A stretch of DNA of 64,000 nucleotides from Deltaproteobacteria bacterium (lineage in GTDB: Bacteria; Desulfobacterota; Syntrophobacteria; Syntrophobacterales; Syntrophobacteraceae), in contig JAAYVE010000029.1 of NCBI GenBank assembly GCA_012517315.1, positions 124,001-188,000 on the forward strand, given 5' to 3'. Positions 49,387 to 58,418 of the stretch are shown here, piece after piece (position 1 is the first letter of the stretch; every line of letters begins with the position of its first letter). The notes beneath the pieces were generated by a model. That model did no database searches and was not told where the DNA came from. It saw only the letters and a program-made list of their open reading frames with translations. Made by a program: the position numbers and the translations under genes.

Positions 49387-51342
49387 ATGGTGATGGTGAT
49401 CCAGAATCGCATTGCAGAACCGACCTCCAGGGAAATCCCCCCTGACCTGACCATCCCGAAGCTTTTCCTGCAGAAGGCCGCCCAGTTCGGTTCAAATCGC
49501 GTGGCCATGCGGGAAAAGGAAGGAGGAATCTGGCGGCCCATTTCATGGGAACGATACTTGAAAAATGTGCGTGACATCGCTCTGGGACTTTGCCGCATGG
49601 GACTCCAGAGGGGCGATAAAGTGGCGATGATTGGGGACAACCGTCCGGAGGGGCTCTGGACGGAGATGGCCACCCTGTGCGCGGGCGGTATCGCCGTATG
49701 GCTTTTCCAGGATTGCCTTTTGGATGAGGTGCAGTACATCCTGGATCATTCCGATGCGCGATTCCTGGTGTGTGAAGGGCAGGAAGAGGTGGACAAGGGG
49801 CTCAGCATTCGCCATAAATGCCCGGGGCTTCAAAAGATCATCTGGGACGACCCGAAGGGAATGCGCGGCTACACGGAGGAATGTCTTGTCAGTTTGAAGG
49901 ACGTGATGCGGTTGGGCAGGGAATCGGCGGAACGGGACCCTTCCGAATTGGATGAGATGGTGCAACAAGGGCATGGGAACGATGTCGCCCTTCTCTTCTA
50001 CACCTCCGGCACAACGTCGGAACCCAAGGGTGTCCTCCTCACCCACCACAACATGCTCACCATGGGCGCACATCTCATGGAGGTGGATCCGTGCCTGGCG
50101 TCGGACGATTTCGTCTCGTTTCTCCCCTTCGCGTGGATCGGCGAACAGATGATGTCCATATCGTGCGGGCTCCTGCTCGGCTTCACCATCAACTTCCCCG
50201 AGGAGCCGGAGACGGCCCTGTCGGACCTGCGGGAAATCGGTCCCCACGTCATGTTCGCTCCCCCGAGGCTCTATGAGCAGATGACCCGTACCGTCCAGGT
50301 GAAGCACCTCGATTCGGGCTGGCTCAAGAGGATCGCCTTTCGATGGGCGATGGCCATCGGTCACAAGGTGGCGGACATGAAGTTCAAGAAACTCCCTGTC
50401 CCCTGGACCTGGCGGGTTCTTCGACGGATCGCCTTCGAAGGGGTGCACAAGAAACTACGGGACCATCTGGGACTCTCCCGGATCCGCAACGCCTACACGG
50501 GTGGGGCGGCCCTGGGGCCGGATCACTTTCGGTTCTTCCATGCTCTGGGTGTCAACCTCAAACAGATCTACGGTCAGACGGAAATTGCAGGAATATCCGT
50601 CGTGCATCGCTCCGACGACATCAAGTTCGACACCGTCGGCAAACCCATTCCCGGTACGGAAATCGCCATCACCGAGGACGGGGAAATCATCGCCAGGAGC
50701 CCCTCGGTGTTTGTAGGCTACTACAAGAACCCCGAAGCGACGGCGGGGACCCTGCGGGACGGCTGGCTCTATTCGGGCGATCGTGGATTCATCGATGAGG
50801 ACGGTCATCTCGTGGTGTTTGACCGATCCAAGGATGTCATGACCCTGGTAGACGGTCGGCCCTTTTCCCCCCAATACTTGGAAACGCGCCTGAAATTCAG
50901 TCCTTACATCAAGGACGCCTGGGTCATCGGGGACCGCAGGGAGTTCGTCACCGCGGTGGTCTGCATCGATTACTCCGTAGTAGGGCGATGGGCCGACGGG
51001 TTAGGTGTCAACTACACTTCCTACTCTGAACTGTCGCAAAAGGAAGAGACCTACCAACTCATCGCCGCCCAGATCCGAGACGCCAACCGGGACCTCCCCC
51101 CCCCGGCGCGCATCAGACGCTTCCTGAACCTTTACAAAGAATTCGATCCCGACGACGATGAACTCACCCGAACCCGGAAGCTGCGGCGAGCATTTGTGGA
51201 ACAGCGTTACGGAAGCCTGGTTGAAGCCCTCTATGCCATGGTGGACGTGTACCACATGGACACGACGATCACCTACGAGGATGGCCGTGAGGCCAAGATC
51301 AGAACGGACTTGAAGATCAGAGCGGTACCCGAGACAGGCTGA
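49387..51342 (+). CDS. AMP-forming long-chain-type acyl-CoA synthetase
   Basis: A 651-residue ANL-superfamily ligase activating an organic acid as acyl-AMP and then acyl-CoA. Phosphate loop Tyr-Thr-Ser-Gly-Thr-Thr-Ser-Glu-Pro-Lys-Gly at about 207-217, Tyr-Gly-Gln-Thr-Glu motif, and Tyr-Ser-Gly-Asp-Arg-Gly with the ribose-binding Asp. Asp-Arg-Ser-Lys-Asp replaces the common Asp-Arg-X-Lys-Asp/Glu hinge faithfully. Like some relatives it has no signal peptide. It sits between livG and livH, which suggests that the imported acid is activated on entry. It looks similar to FadD-15-type ligases, but chain length cannot be predicted. Confidence 0.93.
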   Translation: MVMVIQNRIAEPTSREIPPDLTIPKLFLQKAAQFGSNRVAMREKEGGIWRPISWERYLKNVRDIALGLCRMGLQRGDKVAMIGDNRPEGLWTEMATLCAGGIAVWLFQDCLLDEVQYILDHSDARFLVCEGQEEVDKGLSIRHKCPGLQKIIWDDPKGMRGYTEECLVSLKDVMRLGRESAERDPSELDEMVQQGHGNDVALLFYTSGTTSEPKGVLLTHHNMLTMGAHLMEVDPCLASDDFVSFLPFAWIGEQMMSISCGLLLGFTINFPEEPETALSDLREIGPHVMFAPPRLYEQMTRTVQVKHLDSGWLKRIAFRWAMAIGHKVADMKFKKLPVPWTWRVLRRIAFEGVHKKLRDHLGLSRIRNAYTGGAALGPDHFRFFHALGVNLKQIYGQTEIAGISVVHRSDDIKFDTVGKPIPGTEIAITEDGEIIARSPSVFVGYYKNPEATAGTLRDGWLYSGDRGFIDEDGHLVVFDRSKDVMTLVDGRPFSPQYLETRLKFSPYIKDAWVIGDRREFVTAVVCIDYSVVGRWADGLGVNYTSYSELSQKEETYQLIAAQIRDANRDLPPPARIRRFLNLYKEFDPDDDELTRTRKLRRAFVEQRYGSLVEALYAMVDVYHMDTTITYEDGREAKIRTDLKIRAVPETG

Positions 51343-51439
51343 AGGCGACTACACTTCTTTTTGCCCGGGTTCCGGTGGCACCGCGCGGGAGCGGCATCGG
51401 CCACTTCCCCGGGACTTGTGATTTCTGGAGGAAAAACGG

Positions 51440-52324
51440 ATGGAGCTTTTCCTCATGACTCTGGTCACAGGACTGATGCTGGGAGGCATTTACGCACTGG
51501 TGGCCCTTGGCTGGGTTCTCATCTATAAGTGCTCGGGAGTCCTGAACCTTGCCATGGGGGAGTTGACGCTTCTCGGAGCATACGTCTCCTTGAGTTTCTA
51601 TTCCCTTGGCATGCCCCTGATCATTGCCCTGCTCCTTTCCCTGGCTATTGGGCTCATCCTTGGAATCCTCACCGAAAGGATCTTTCTGGACCGCCTCATC
51701 GGGGAACCGGTTCTCACGGTCATAATGATGACCGTGGGACTTTCCTTTTTTTTCCGAGGATTGGTTGAATTCATCTGGGGAACCGACACCCGGGTCTTCG
51801 ACCCGCCTGTTTTCTCCATTCAACCAGTCAAGATCGGTTTTCTGGTCATCGGACAGGTGTATCTCTGGAGTTTCCTCGCCGCCGTCGTGCTTCTCATCGT
51901 TTTTGTTTCCTTTTTCAAGTACACCCGCTGGGGTCTCGCCATGCAGGCAACGGCGGACGACGAGATGGCGGCCCTCTCCCTCGGGATCAGCGCCCGCTTC
52001 GTCTACGCGGCCGCCTGGTCCATCGCCTTCATGGCCGCCGGCGTTGGGGGCACCCTTCTCGGCAACATCAACGGACTCAACATCTCGGTGGGTTACCTGG
52101 GCCTGCTGGTGCTGCCGGCCGTTGTCCTGGGGGGACTCAACTCCATCCCGGGGGCCATCGTGGGCGGATTTCTCATCGGCACGCTCCAGAACCTATCGGG
52201 GACATACCTCGATCACTATTTCCCTGGGGGGGTGAGGGAAATCGCCCCCTTCGTGTTCATGACCATATTTTTGCTTTTCAAACCTCACGGTCTTTGGGGT
52301 TGGGAGAGGATCGAACGCGTCTGA
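51440..52324 (+). CDS. livH: Branched-chain-type ABC transporter permease LivH
   Basis: A 294-residue polytopic permease. Gly-Gly-Ile-Tyr-Ala-Leu-Val-Ala-Leu-Gly at about 15-24 and Asn-Leu-Ala-Met-Gly-Glu are hallmarks of LivH. The EAA-like segment Gln-Ala-Thr-Ala-Asp-Asp-Glu-Met-Ala-Ala-Leu-Ser-Leu-Gly-Ile contacts the ATPases, and Leu-Pro-Ala-Val-Val-Leu-Gly-Gly-Leu-Asn-Ser-Ile-Pro-Gly-Ala-Ile is conserved near the end. About eight membrane segments. GGAGG precedes ATG 51440. Followed by livM 38 bases later. Confidence 0.94.
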   Translation: MELFLMTLVTGLMLGGIYALVALGWVLIYKCSGVLNLAMGELTLLGAYVSLSFYSLGMPLIIALLLSLAIGLILGILTERIFLDRLIGEPVLTVIMMTVGLSFFFRGLVEFIWGTDTRVFDPPVFSIQPVKIGFLVIGQVYLWSFLAAVVLLIVFVSFFKYTRWGLAMQATADDEMAALSLGISARFVYAAAWSIAFMAAGVGGTLLGNINGLNISVGYLGLLVLPAVVLGGLNSIPGAIVGGFLIGTLQNLSGTYLDHYFPGGVREIAPFVFMTIFLLFKPHGLWGWERIERV

Positions 52325-52362
52325 GAGCTGGCTGGTGGCCTGATTGAGGGGGATTGAGCATT

Positions 52363-53457
52363 ATGTCTCATATGCCATGCGGAGTCTATCATGAGCGTTA
52401 TGCCCAGGACCATGCCCTGTGGCGAAGCCGTTTCGTGAGAGTGAAGATGCTCTTGCTGGCCGTGTTCGTCTACCTCCTCTTCCCTCTCTGGGCGGACACG
52501 TATTACCTGGGTGTCGCCAACATGGTCGGTTACACGGTGTTGGGGGCTCTTGGCGTCCAACTGCTCATCGGGTACTGCGGGCAGGTGACCCTGGGGCATG
52601 CGGCCTTTCTGGCCGTGGGGGCTTACACGAGCACGCTCCTCGTCCTTCAGGTACCTTGGCCCAATTTCATGCTGAGGGCGGGGCTCGCCTACCCTGTGAG
52701 CATCATCGCGGCCGCCTTCGCGGCGGGGCTTTGGAGCCTGCTTTTCGGCCTCCCGTCGGCAAGGGTCAAAGGTTTCTACCTCATCCTGACGACAATGGCC
52801 GCCCAGTTCATCACGGTAGATTTTGTCATCACCCAGTACGTGAGCCAGATCGGCGGCCGGGGGCAGGCGTTTTCCCTTCCCCCGGGCACCATTAAGATCG
52901 GGGTTTGGACCATCGACAACGATCGCAGAGTGTATTTCCTCATGGCATTCTTGGTGACCTGTCTCACTTTCGCGTTGGTCAATCTCCTGCGCTCCAAGGT
53001 GGGGCGGGCATGGATCGCCATCCGGGACAACGACATCGCGGCGGAAACCATGGGCATCAACGTCGTCCGGTATAAACTCCTCGCCTTTTTTGTGGCGGGT
53101 TTCATGGGGGGCATCGCAGGGGCCTTCTGGATCAGCAACCTGGCGGCCGTCAGCCCTGAACATTTCCCCTGGTCCTGGTCGCTCTGGCTGGTGGGGGTCA
53201 TCCTCATCGGGGGGGTGGGTTCCATTCACGGCGTCTTTTTCGGTTCCCTTTTCATGGTGGTGGTCATGGAACTGCTCACCCTGGCGGTGATGTCACTGGC
53301 CGGTGTCTATCCCGAACTCCTCATGAAGCTCAATTTCGTCAAGGAATCAGCGTTCGGTCTCGCCATCTGCGGTTTTCTCCTGTTCGAGCCTAACGGAATC
53401 GCTTACCGATGGTGGCAGATGAAGAACTATTTCAACCTGTGGCCCTTCTCCTATTGA
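52363..53457 (+). CDS. livM: Branched-chain-type ABC transporter permease LivM
   Basis: A 364-residue permease pairing with LivH. It shows Gly-Tyr-Cys-Gly-Gln-Val-Thr-Leu-Gly-His-Ala-Ala-Phe, Arg-Val-Lys-Gly-Phe-Tyr-Leu-Ile-Leu-Thr-Thr-Met-Ala, and the coupling segment Arg-Asp-Asn-Asp-Ile-Ala-Ala-Glu-Thr-Met-Gly-Ile. Gly-Gly-Val-Gly-Ser-Ile-His-Gly follows near the end. ATG 52363 (GAGGGG about 11 bases upstream) is preferred to TTG 52354. An extra N-terminal tail of about 25 polar residues precedes the first helix. It is followed by a 350-base gap with hairpins before livK. Confidence 0.93.
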   Translation: MSHMPCGVYHERYAQDHALWRSRFVRVKMLLLAVFVYLLFPLWADTYYLGVANMVGYTVLGALGVQLLIGYCGQVTLGHAAFLAVGAYTSTLLVLQVPWPNFMLRAGLAYPVSIIAAAFAAGLWSLLFGLPSARVKGFYLILTTMAAQFITVDFVITQYVSQIGGRGQAFSLPPGTIKIGVWTIDNDRRVYFLMAFLVTCLTFALVNLLRSKVGRAWIAIRDNDIAAETMGINVVRYKLLAFFVAGFMGGIAGAFWISNLAAVSPEHFPWSWSLWLVGVILIGGVGSIHGVFFGSLFMVVVMELLTLAVMSLAGVYPELLMKLNFVKESAFGLAICGFLLFEPNGIAYRWWQMKNYFNLWPFSY

Positions 53458-53807
53458 AAGCGCAGCGCTGAATTGAAAAGACACCCCGGTGATGGCAATG
53501 CGGGAACGCTTGGTTTCTGGAACAAAGCTGGACTCCCGTTCGCTTTTCCCCGCTGAAACGTCGCATGTCGCGTTCCAGGGCACTTGCGAAGCATGCTATG
53601 CGGTAGTGGGGGGAACGAGGACGCCCGGGAGTGGTCCGTCAGGAAATCCAGGGGGGTGAGAACCGGTGCCGGGCAAGGGAGGTGACCTGCCGAGGGACGG
53701 CATGCCCGGTTGAAGGCTGAGAAACCATCGGCCGGCCGGAGCGAGGAGGCGCACCGGGAGCACCCGGTGCCAGTTGCAAACGGAGCAAGGATGGAAAGGG
53801 GGCGAAC
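53458..53807. other. livM-livK intergenic region with stem-loops
   Basis: 350 bases without a gene inside the operon. Two stem-loops lie near its 3' end (53669-53709 and 53751-53770, listed separately). The rest is featureless. Confidence 0.5.
53669..53770 (+). other. Two stem-loops before livK
   Basis: CCGGGCA (53669-53675) pairs with TGCCCGG (53703-53709). Then GCACCGGG (53751-53758) pairs perfectly with CCCGGTGC (53763-53770) around a four-base loop. The second ends 37 bases before the livK start. No T-run follows. The position before a binding-protein gene fits mRNA processing or stabilisation that raises its expression above the permeases. Confidence 0.5.
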
Positions 53808-55061
53808 ATGCGACTCACAACGGTCCGCAATTGGATTTTGGCGGCTGTCGTCGTGGCGGCTGTCATTGGGTTCAATCCGCACACACCGTATGCCGCAGAG
53901 GAGATTGTTATCGGGTCCCTCAACGACATGACGGGGGCAACGTCCGACGTGGGAAAGGACTACGCCATGGGGGTGGCGGAAGCCGTCGCCTATGTGAATG
54001 AGACGGGCGGCATCAACGGCAAGAAGATCAAGCTCTATCAGTTTGACTACGGATACCGTATTCCGGAAGCACTCACCAAGTACAACCTCTTCAAGAAATT
54101 CGGAGCCCGGGCCGTGCTGGGATGGGGCACCGGAGATACGGAATCCCTTTCGCCCACCATCACCAAGGACCAGATCCCTTACATCTCCGCGTCCTATTCT
54201 GCTCATTTGACCGATCCCAAGAAGACACCCTACAATTTGTTTTTTGCCACCGACTACTCCACCAACGCCCGTGCAGCCATCACCGCCTGGTTTGACAAGA
54301 AATGGCCACAGCACAAGGAGTACGGCAAACGCAAACCCCGCCTCGTGTGCAGTTATATGTTCGCATCCCCATACTGCAGCGCCCCCATCAAGGCAATCAA
54401 AGACCAGGCCCAACTCCTGGGATTCGATGTGGGAGACGACCAGGACGTGTCACTGCTTGCCCTGGACACGAAGAGCCAGGTCCTTGCCATGAAACAGTTC
54501 CAGCCTGATCTCGTCTGGCATGGAAACACCACCATGTCCGTTGCCGCAACTCTGCGGGACGCTTATGCCCTGAGTCTCGGAGCGGACCATATCATCAACA
54601 ACTGGGGCATCGACGAGAATCTCCCGAAGCTCGCCGGGGAGGCGGCGGAAGGAGCCATGGGCGCTGCAGTCTGTGCCTTCTTCGGTGAAAATGTGCCCAT
54701 GATGAAACACATCGTGGAATACGCCAAGAAACTCAATCCGGGCGTTCCTCCGGAAAAGCGGATGATCCGCACGGTACAGGGCTGGGGTGCCGTGCTCCTC
54801 GCGGCTGAGGCCCTCCGCCGGGCCGACAAGGCCGGGGGGGAACTCACCGGTCAGGCCATTCTGCAGAAAGGCTTCGAAACCTTGCGTGAATTCGAACTGG
54901 GAGTCGGTTCCGCTCCGGTGACGTTCACGGCCGAAGACCACCGCCCTGCAGGGAAGGTGCCCATCTACGAGTGGAAGGGAGGCAAGTTCAACCTGGTGGA
55001 ACAGGTGGACGTCAAGGGAAGGTGGCCTGAAAAGTGGCAGAAAGAGTGGCTTGGGTGGTGA
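53808..55061 (+). CDS. livK: Branched-chain-type ABC transporter substrate-binding protein
   Basis: A 417-residue periplasmic protein. Signal peptide with Trp-Ile-Leu-Ala-Ala-Val-Val-Val-Ala-Ala-Val-Ile and a likely cut after Ala-Tyr-Ala-Ala. Mature part starts Glu-Ile-Val-Ile-Gly-Ser-Leu-Asn-Asp-Met-Thr-Gly, then Val-Asn-Glu-Thr-Gly-Gly-Ile-Asn-Gly-Lys-Lys-Ile, as in Leu/Ile/Val-binding relatives. It is longer than E. coli LivK (about 370), as common in relatives that bind aromatic or other organic acids. The name livK is by position and family; the CoA ligase genes beside it argue that the ligand may be an organic acid rather than an amino acid. Confidence 0.92.
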   Translation: MRLTTVRNWILAAVVVAAVIGFNPHTPYAAEEIVIGSLNDMTGATSDVGKDYAMGVAEAVAYVNETGGINGKKIKLYQFDYGYRIPEALTKYNLFKKFGARAVLGWGTGDTESLSPTITKDQIPYISASYSAHLTDPKKTPYNLFFATDYSTNARAAITAWFDKKWPQHKEYGKRKPRLVCSYMFASPYCSAPIKAIKDQAQLLGFDVGDDQDVSLLALDTKSQVLAMKQFQPDLVWHGNTTMSVAATLRDAYALSLGADHIINNWGIDENLPKLAGEAAEGAMGAAVCAFFGENVPMMKHIVEYAKKLNPGVPPEKRMIRTVQGWGAVLLAAEALRRADKAGGELTGQAILQKGFETLREFELGVGSAPVTFTAEDHRPAGKVPIYEWKGGKFNLVEQVDVKGRWPEKWQKEWLGW

Positions 55062-55078
55062 GCGGGGGAAAGACGCAG

Positions 55079-55885
55079 ATGTCCGAGGCACTCCTGAGGC
55101 TGAACAACATTGAAGTGAAGTACCACGAAGTCATTCTGGTGCTGAAAGGGGTTTCCATCGAAGTGCCCAGGGGGGGAATCGTGGCCCTGCTGGGGGCCAA
55201 CGGCGCAGGAAAGAGCACAACGCTCAAAGCGATATCGGGGCTGTTGAAACACGAAAACGGCAGAGTCACTGACGGCTCCATCGAATACGAAGGGCGCCGC
55301 ATCGACAGGCTTTCCAGCGAGAAGATCTCCCGGGAAGGAATTGTCCAGATCATCGAAGGCAGGCGGGTTTTCGAACACCTGACGGTGGAACAGAATCTTC
55401 GGGTGGGTGCTCACGCCCGGCGCGGCAATTTCTCTGTCAGGGAGGGCATCGAGATGGTCTATCATTACTTCCCCAGGCTTCGGGAGAAGCGAAACGTCGC
55501 AGCGGGTTTCACCAGCGGCGGTGAACAGCAGATGATCGTTTTGGGAAGAGCCATAATGGCCGCCCCGCGACTCATTCTTCTCGATGAACCCTCCATGGGT
55601 CTGGCTCCTCTTCTCATTCACGAGATCTTCAACATCCTCATGCGCCTTAACGAAGATGAGAAGATCTCCATGCTCCTCGTGGAACAGAACGCGAAACTGG
55701 CGCTGGGTGTGGCGCCGTATGCGTATGTGATGGAAAACGGAAGGGTGGTCATGGACGACACGTCGGAAAGACTGAAGGAGAATCCGGACATCAAGGATTT
55801 CTACCTGGGCCTCACGGACCTTGAGGGCAGAAAGAGTTTCAAGAACGTGAAGCATTACAAAAGGCGAAAACGCTGGCTGTCCTGA
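55079..55885 (+). CDS. livF: Branched-chain-type ABC transporter ATPase LivF
   Basis: A 268-residue second ATPase of the transporter. Walker A Gly-Ala-Asn-Gly-Ala-Gly-Lys-Ser-Thr-Thr, then Ile-Ile-Glu-Gly-Arg-Arg-Val-Phe, signature Thr-Ser-Gly-Gly-Glu-Gln-Gln-Met, Walker B Leu-Ile-Leu-Leu-Asp-Glu-Pro-Ser-Met-Gly-Leu-Ala-Pro and switch Gln in Val-Glu-Gln-Asn, all as in LivF. It carries a C-terminal basic tail of about 25 residues after the normal end (Lys-His-Tyr-Lys-Arg-Arg-Lys). Start ATG 55079 follows a G-rich ribosome-binding site, 17 bases after livK. Confidence 0.94.
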   Translation: MSEALLRLNNIEVKYHEVILVLKGVSIEVPRGGIVALLGANGAGKSTTLKAISGLLKHENGRVTDGSIEYEGRRIDRLSSEKISREGIVQIIEGRRVFEHLTVEQNLRVGAHARRGNFSVREGIEMVYHYFPRLREKRNVAAGFTSGGEQQMIVLGRAIMAAPRLILLDEPSMGLAPLLIHEIFNILMRLNEDEKISMLLVEQNAKLALGVAPYAYVMENGRVVMDDTSERLKENPDIKDFYLGLTDLEGRKSFKNVKHYKRRKRWLS

Positions 55886-55938
55886 TAGGAGGGCCGGGGA
55901 ATGCCGGCAGTATGCCGCCGTCAACACAGGAGGAGAAA

Positions 55939-56550
55939 ATGGTGTGCAACAAAATTGCCCTGTACTGCATGAGGATCGTCCTCGCCTTCACGGCCTTGTC
56001 CTTTTTTCCGGCGACGCCCATCCACTCGGCTCCAGCCATCAAGGCCCCGGTGATTTCCCTTGCAGGGGTGGAAGTGGCTCACTATTGGGGCTACTGGTTC
56101 GTGGACAAGAAAACGGAACCCACGAAGGGAAAGCTCCCGGCAAACGTGGGTGCACCCCTCGACCTGGCCTTTGTGCTGAACATCAAGAATCCCAATCCCT
56201 ACCCGGTGCAACTGGAGGAACTGAAATTCACCGTCGCCTTCGAGGACTTCGAATTGAATACGGTCAATGCATACGAAACCATGTGGATCCCAGGCGATAA
56301 GACCAACCAGGTGCGCGTGCACGCCATGTTCGACGTGGCCACGTCGTTCTTGAGCCTCGGGGCGACAGGAGGGTTCCAGCTTCAGAAAAAGCAGGTGAGT
56401 GCCTGGGATCAGCTGGAAAAGTGGTGGACGGGAATCCAGACCTTTTCCTTTCCCGTTCGCGTGACCAACGGGACCGCCCGCTTCACCTCCGGTGTCAAAG
56501 GCGTCATCAGCAGCTTCGAAGGGGTCTATCCACCAAAGGCCTCCAAATGA
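55939..56550 (+). CDS. Exported LEA type 2 (WHy-domain) protein
   Basis: A 203-residue protein with a signal peptide (Met-Arg-Ile-Val-Leu-Ala-Phe-Thr-Ala-Leu-Ser-Phe-Phe) and a single immunoglobulin-like LEA_2/WHy domain at about 40-195. The family core Asn-Pro-Asn-Pro-Tyr-Pro-Val-Gln-Leu-Glu-Glu-Leu is visible near residue 90. Relatives are stress or cell-surface proteins of unclear role. AGGAGG precedes ATG 55939. It lies between livF and the PaaK-like ligase, so it may assist the transporter in the periplasm. That idea rests on position only. Confidence 0.85.
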   Translation: MVCNKIALYCMRIVLAFTALSFFPATPIHSAPAIKAPVISLAGVEVAHYWGYWFVDKKTEPTKGKLPANVGAPLDLAFVLNIKNPNPYPVQLEELKFTVAFEDFELNTVNAYETMWIPGDKTNQVRVHAMFDVATSFLSLGATGGFQLQKKQVSAWDQLEKWWTGIQTFSFPVRVTNGTARFTSGVKGVISSFEGVYPPKASK

Positions 56551-56590
56551 TGGGGGCCTTCAACGGGATGGTTCGTAAGGGAGGCGAAAG

Positions 56591-57874
56591 ATGAGGGTGG
56601 AACGGGCAGCAGGCTTCTATCTCCCCGACCTGGAGACGATGTCTCACGCCGAGAGAATGGACTACTTGGCGGGAAGACTCAGGGAGACTCTGGCTCATGC
56701 GCATCAGCATGCACCTTCCATGAGAAGGCGACTGGAGAAAGTCGGGATTCGCCCGGGGAGCATCCCGTCGATTCAGGATCTCGAGCGGATCCCCATCCTG
56801 AGGAAGTCGGAACTCATCGAGGAGCAGCGCAGGACGCCTCCCTTCGGCGGATTCTGTACGGTAAAACCCCAGGAACTGCGACGCATCTATGTCTCCCCCG
56901 GTCCCATCTACGAACCGGAAGAAATGGAGTCCCACGACATGAGGTGGCCACAGGCGCTGTACGCCGCAGGATTTCGCGGGGGGGACATCGCCCAGATCAC
57001 GTTCAACTTCCAGATGGTGCCCGTAGGATTCTGGCTGGATGAGGCCCTCCACCGGCTTGGCTGTGTGACCGTCCCGGCCGGTGTCGGCAATACGGAGCTT
57101 CAGATTCAGATCATGAGGGAAGCGGGGGTGAACGCCTATCTGGGCACCCCCAGCTTCCTTGCAGCCATTGCCGAACGGGCTCAAGGCATGGGATTGGATT
57201 TGCGAAAGGACCTTCGACTCCGGGTGGGGTTCGTAGCGGCGGAGCCCCTTCCCGAATCCCTCAGGTCCGACCTCGAAGAACGCTTTGGCATGACCGTTCG
57301 CCAAAGCTACGGCACCGCCGATGTGGGATGCCTCGGTTTCGAATGCCCTGCGAAATGCGGCATGCACTTTCCCGAGGACTGCATCGTCGAGGTCGTGAAC
57401 CCCGAAACAGGACATTCTTTGGGACCTGGAGAGGTGGGAGAGGTGGTGGCGACGGTCTTCCATCGAACCTACCCTCTCATCCGGTTTGCGACGGGAGACC
57501 TCTCCTCTTACGCCGACGAACCCTGCGATTGCGGAAGAACCTCAAGGCGCCTGTTGAAGATTCTGGGGCGTGTCGATCAGCTGACCAAGGTGAAAGGGCT
57601 TTTCATCCATCCCCGTCAGGTGGATGAGGTGGCCCGGAAATTCCCGGAGATTGGAAACGCCCAGATCCGCGTCCTGCGCGAGGGTAACCAGGATCGTATG
57701 GTTTTCCGCGCTGAGTGGCTGAGGGAAGAGCCACCCATTGTGGGTTTCACCGATCGTCTTGCCAGCACCATACAGGGAATCCTGCGTCTCAGGGGGGATG
57801 TGGAACTGGTGCAGCCGGGAAGCATTCCGGCGGATGCAAAGAAGATAGAAGACTTGCGCAAGTGGGACGATTGA
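56591..57874 (+). CDS. Phenylacetate-CoA ligase-like protein (PaaK family)
   Basis: A 427-residue ANL-superfamily protein with the PaaK layout: N-terminal Leu-X3-Leu-Ala-His-Ala segment, Gln-Ser-Tyr-Gly-Thr-Ala-Asp in the position of the Tyr-Gly-X-Thr/Ser-Glu motif, Arg-Phe-Ala-Thr-Gly-Asp-Leu-Ser, and Gly-Arg-Val-Asp-Gln-Leu-Thr-Lys-Val-Lys-Gly. The phosphate loop, normally Ser-Ser-Gly-Thr-Thr-Gly, is replaced by Val-Ser-Pro-Gly-Pro-Ile-Tyr-Glu-Pro (about 100-108). ATP use may therefore differ. Cys-Asp-Cys-Gly could bind metal. Last gene of the liv operon; GGAGGCGAAAG lies before ATG 56591. Confidence 0.9.
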   Translation: MRVERAAGFYLPDLETMSHAERMDYLAGRLRETLAHAHQHAPSMRRRLEKVGIRPGSIPSIQDLERIPILRKSELIEEQRRTPPFGGFCTVKPQELRRIYVSPGPIYEPEEMESHDMRWPQALYAAGFRGGDIAQITFNFQMVPVGFWLDEALHRLGCVTVPAGVGNTELQIQIMREAGVNAYLGTPSFLAAIAERAQGMGLDLRKDLRLRVGFVAAEPLPESLRSDLEERFGMTVRQSYGTADVGCLGFECPAKCGMHFPEDCIVEVVNPETGHSLGPGEVGEVVATVFHRTYPLIRFATGDLSSYADEPCDCGRTSRRLLKILGRVDQLTKVKGLFIHPRQVDEVARKFPEIGNAQIRVLREGNQDRMVFRAEWLREEPPIVGFTDRLASTIQGILRLRGDVELVQPGSIPADAKKIEDLRKWDD

Positions 57875-58376
57875 GACACCTTCAGGGCATGTACAAGAAT
57901 ACCACGGCAAGTTCTGCGCCGCTCCGTTGATTTGGACGCGACCGCCTGCTCCCTGCAATGATACGAGACCAATCCCTGCATCCGGGATTGTGATGCCGGC
58001 TCCGCTTTGAGGAAGTTGCTCCGCCCTGATTCACGTGGACACAAGACAGGCGCCAATCGGCCTTTTCGATTTTCCCCCATGCAATCCAGAGCCTTTCCCG
58101 CATCGCCATCCAACGGATGAGAAATACCTTTTGCACGTCTTTCATGGCCGACTGTATGATCACATTCTTTGATGCGTTTCCCGCATGGGAGCACAATATT
58201 GCTTTCAAGAGCGTCTCCCGTTCCGTCCCTCTCCGCCGCTATTTGCCTCCAGCCCAACCTTGAGGGAGAGCGGGACCATCCCTGCGATGCCTCGTATCAG
58301 GAGCGAGCAAATAAGAGCGAAGAGAGTGTCCTCACCTTCTGAGCATGTCTCCTCGGCCTTCGAGAAAAAAGGAACG
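57875..58376. other. Intergenic region upstream of the sigma-factor hairpin
   Basis: About 500 bases with no supportable gene and no clear promoter pair. It would carry the leader of the sigma-factor operon if transcription starts upstream of the hairpin at 58377. Confidence 0.45.
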
Positions 58377-58402
58377 TCCCACCGGGTGTGGGATCTTTTT
58401 TT
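58371..58402. terminator. Intrinsic-terminator-like hairpin just before the sigma-factor gene
   Basis: TCCCAC (58377-58382) and GTGGGA (58388-58393) form a six-base stem with a five-base loop, followed by TCTTTTTTT (58394-58402). An A-run precedes it, so it could work in both directions. It ends only 16 bases before the sigma-factor ATG. The 5' side also holds GGAAC (58371-58375), which matches an ECF-type -35 element. Confidence 0.6.
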
Positions 58403-58418
58403 CCTGAGGTTTGTCTGA

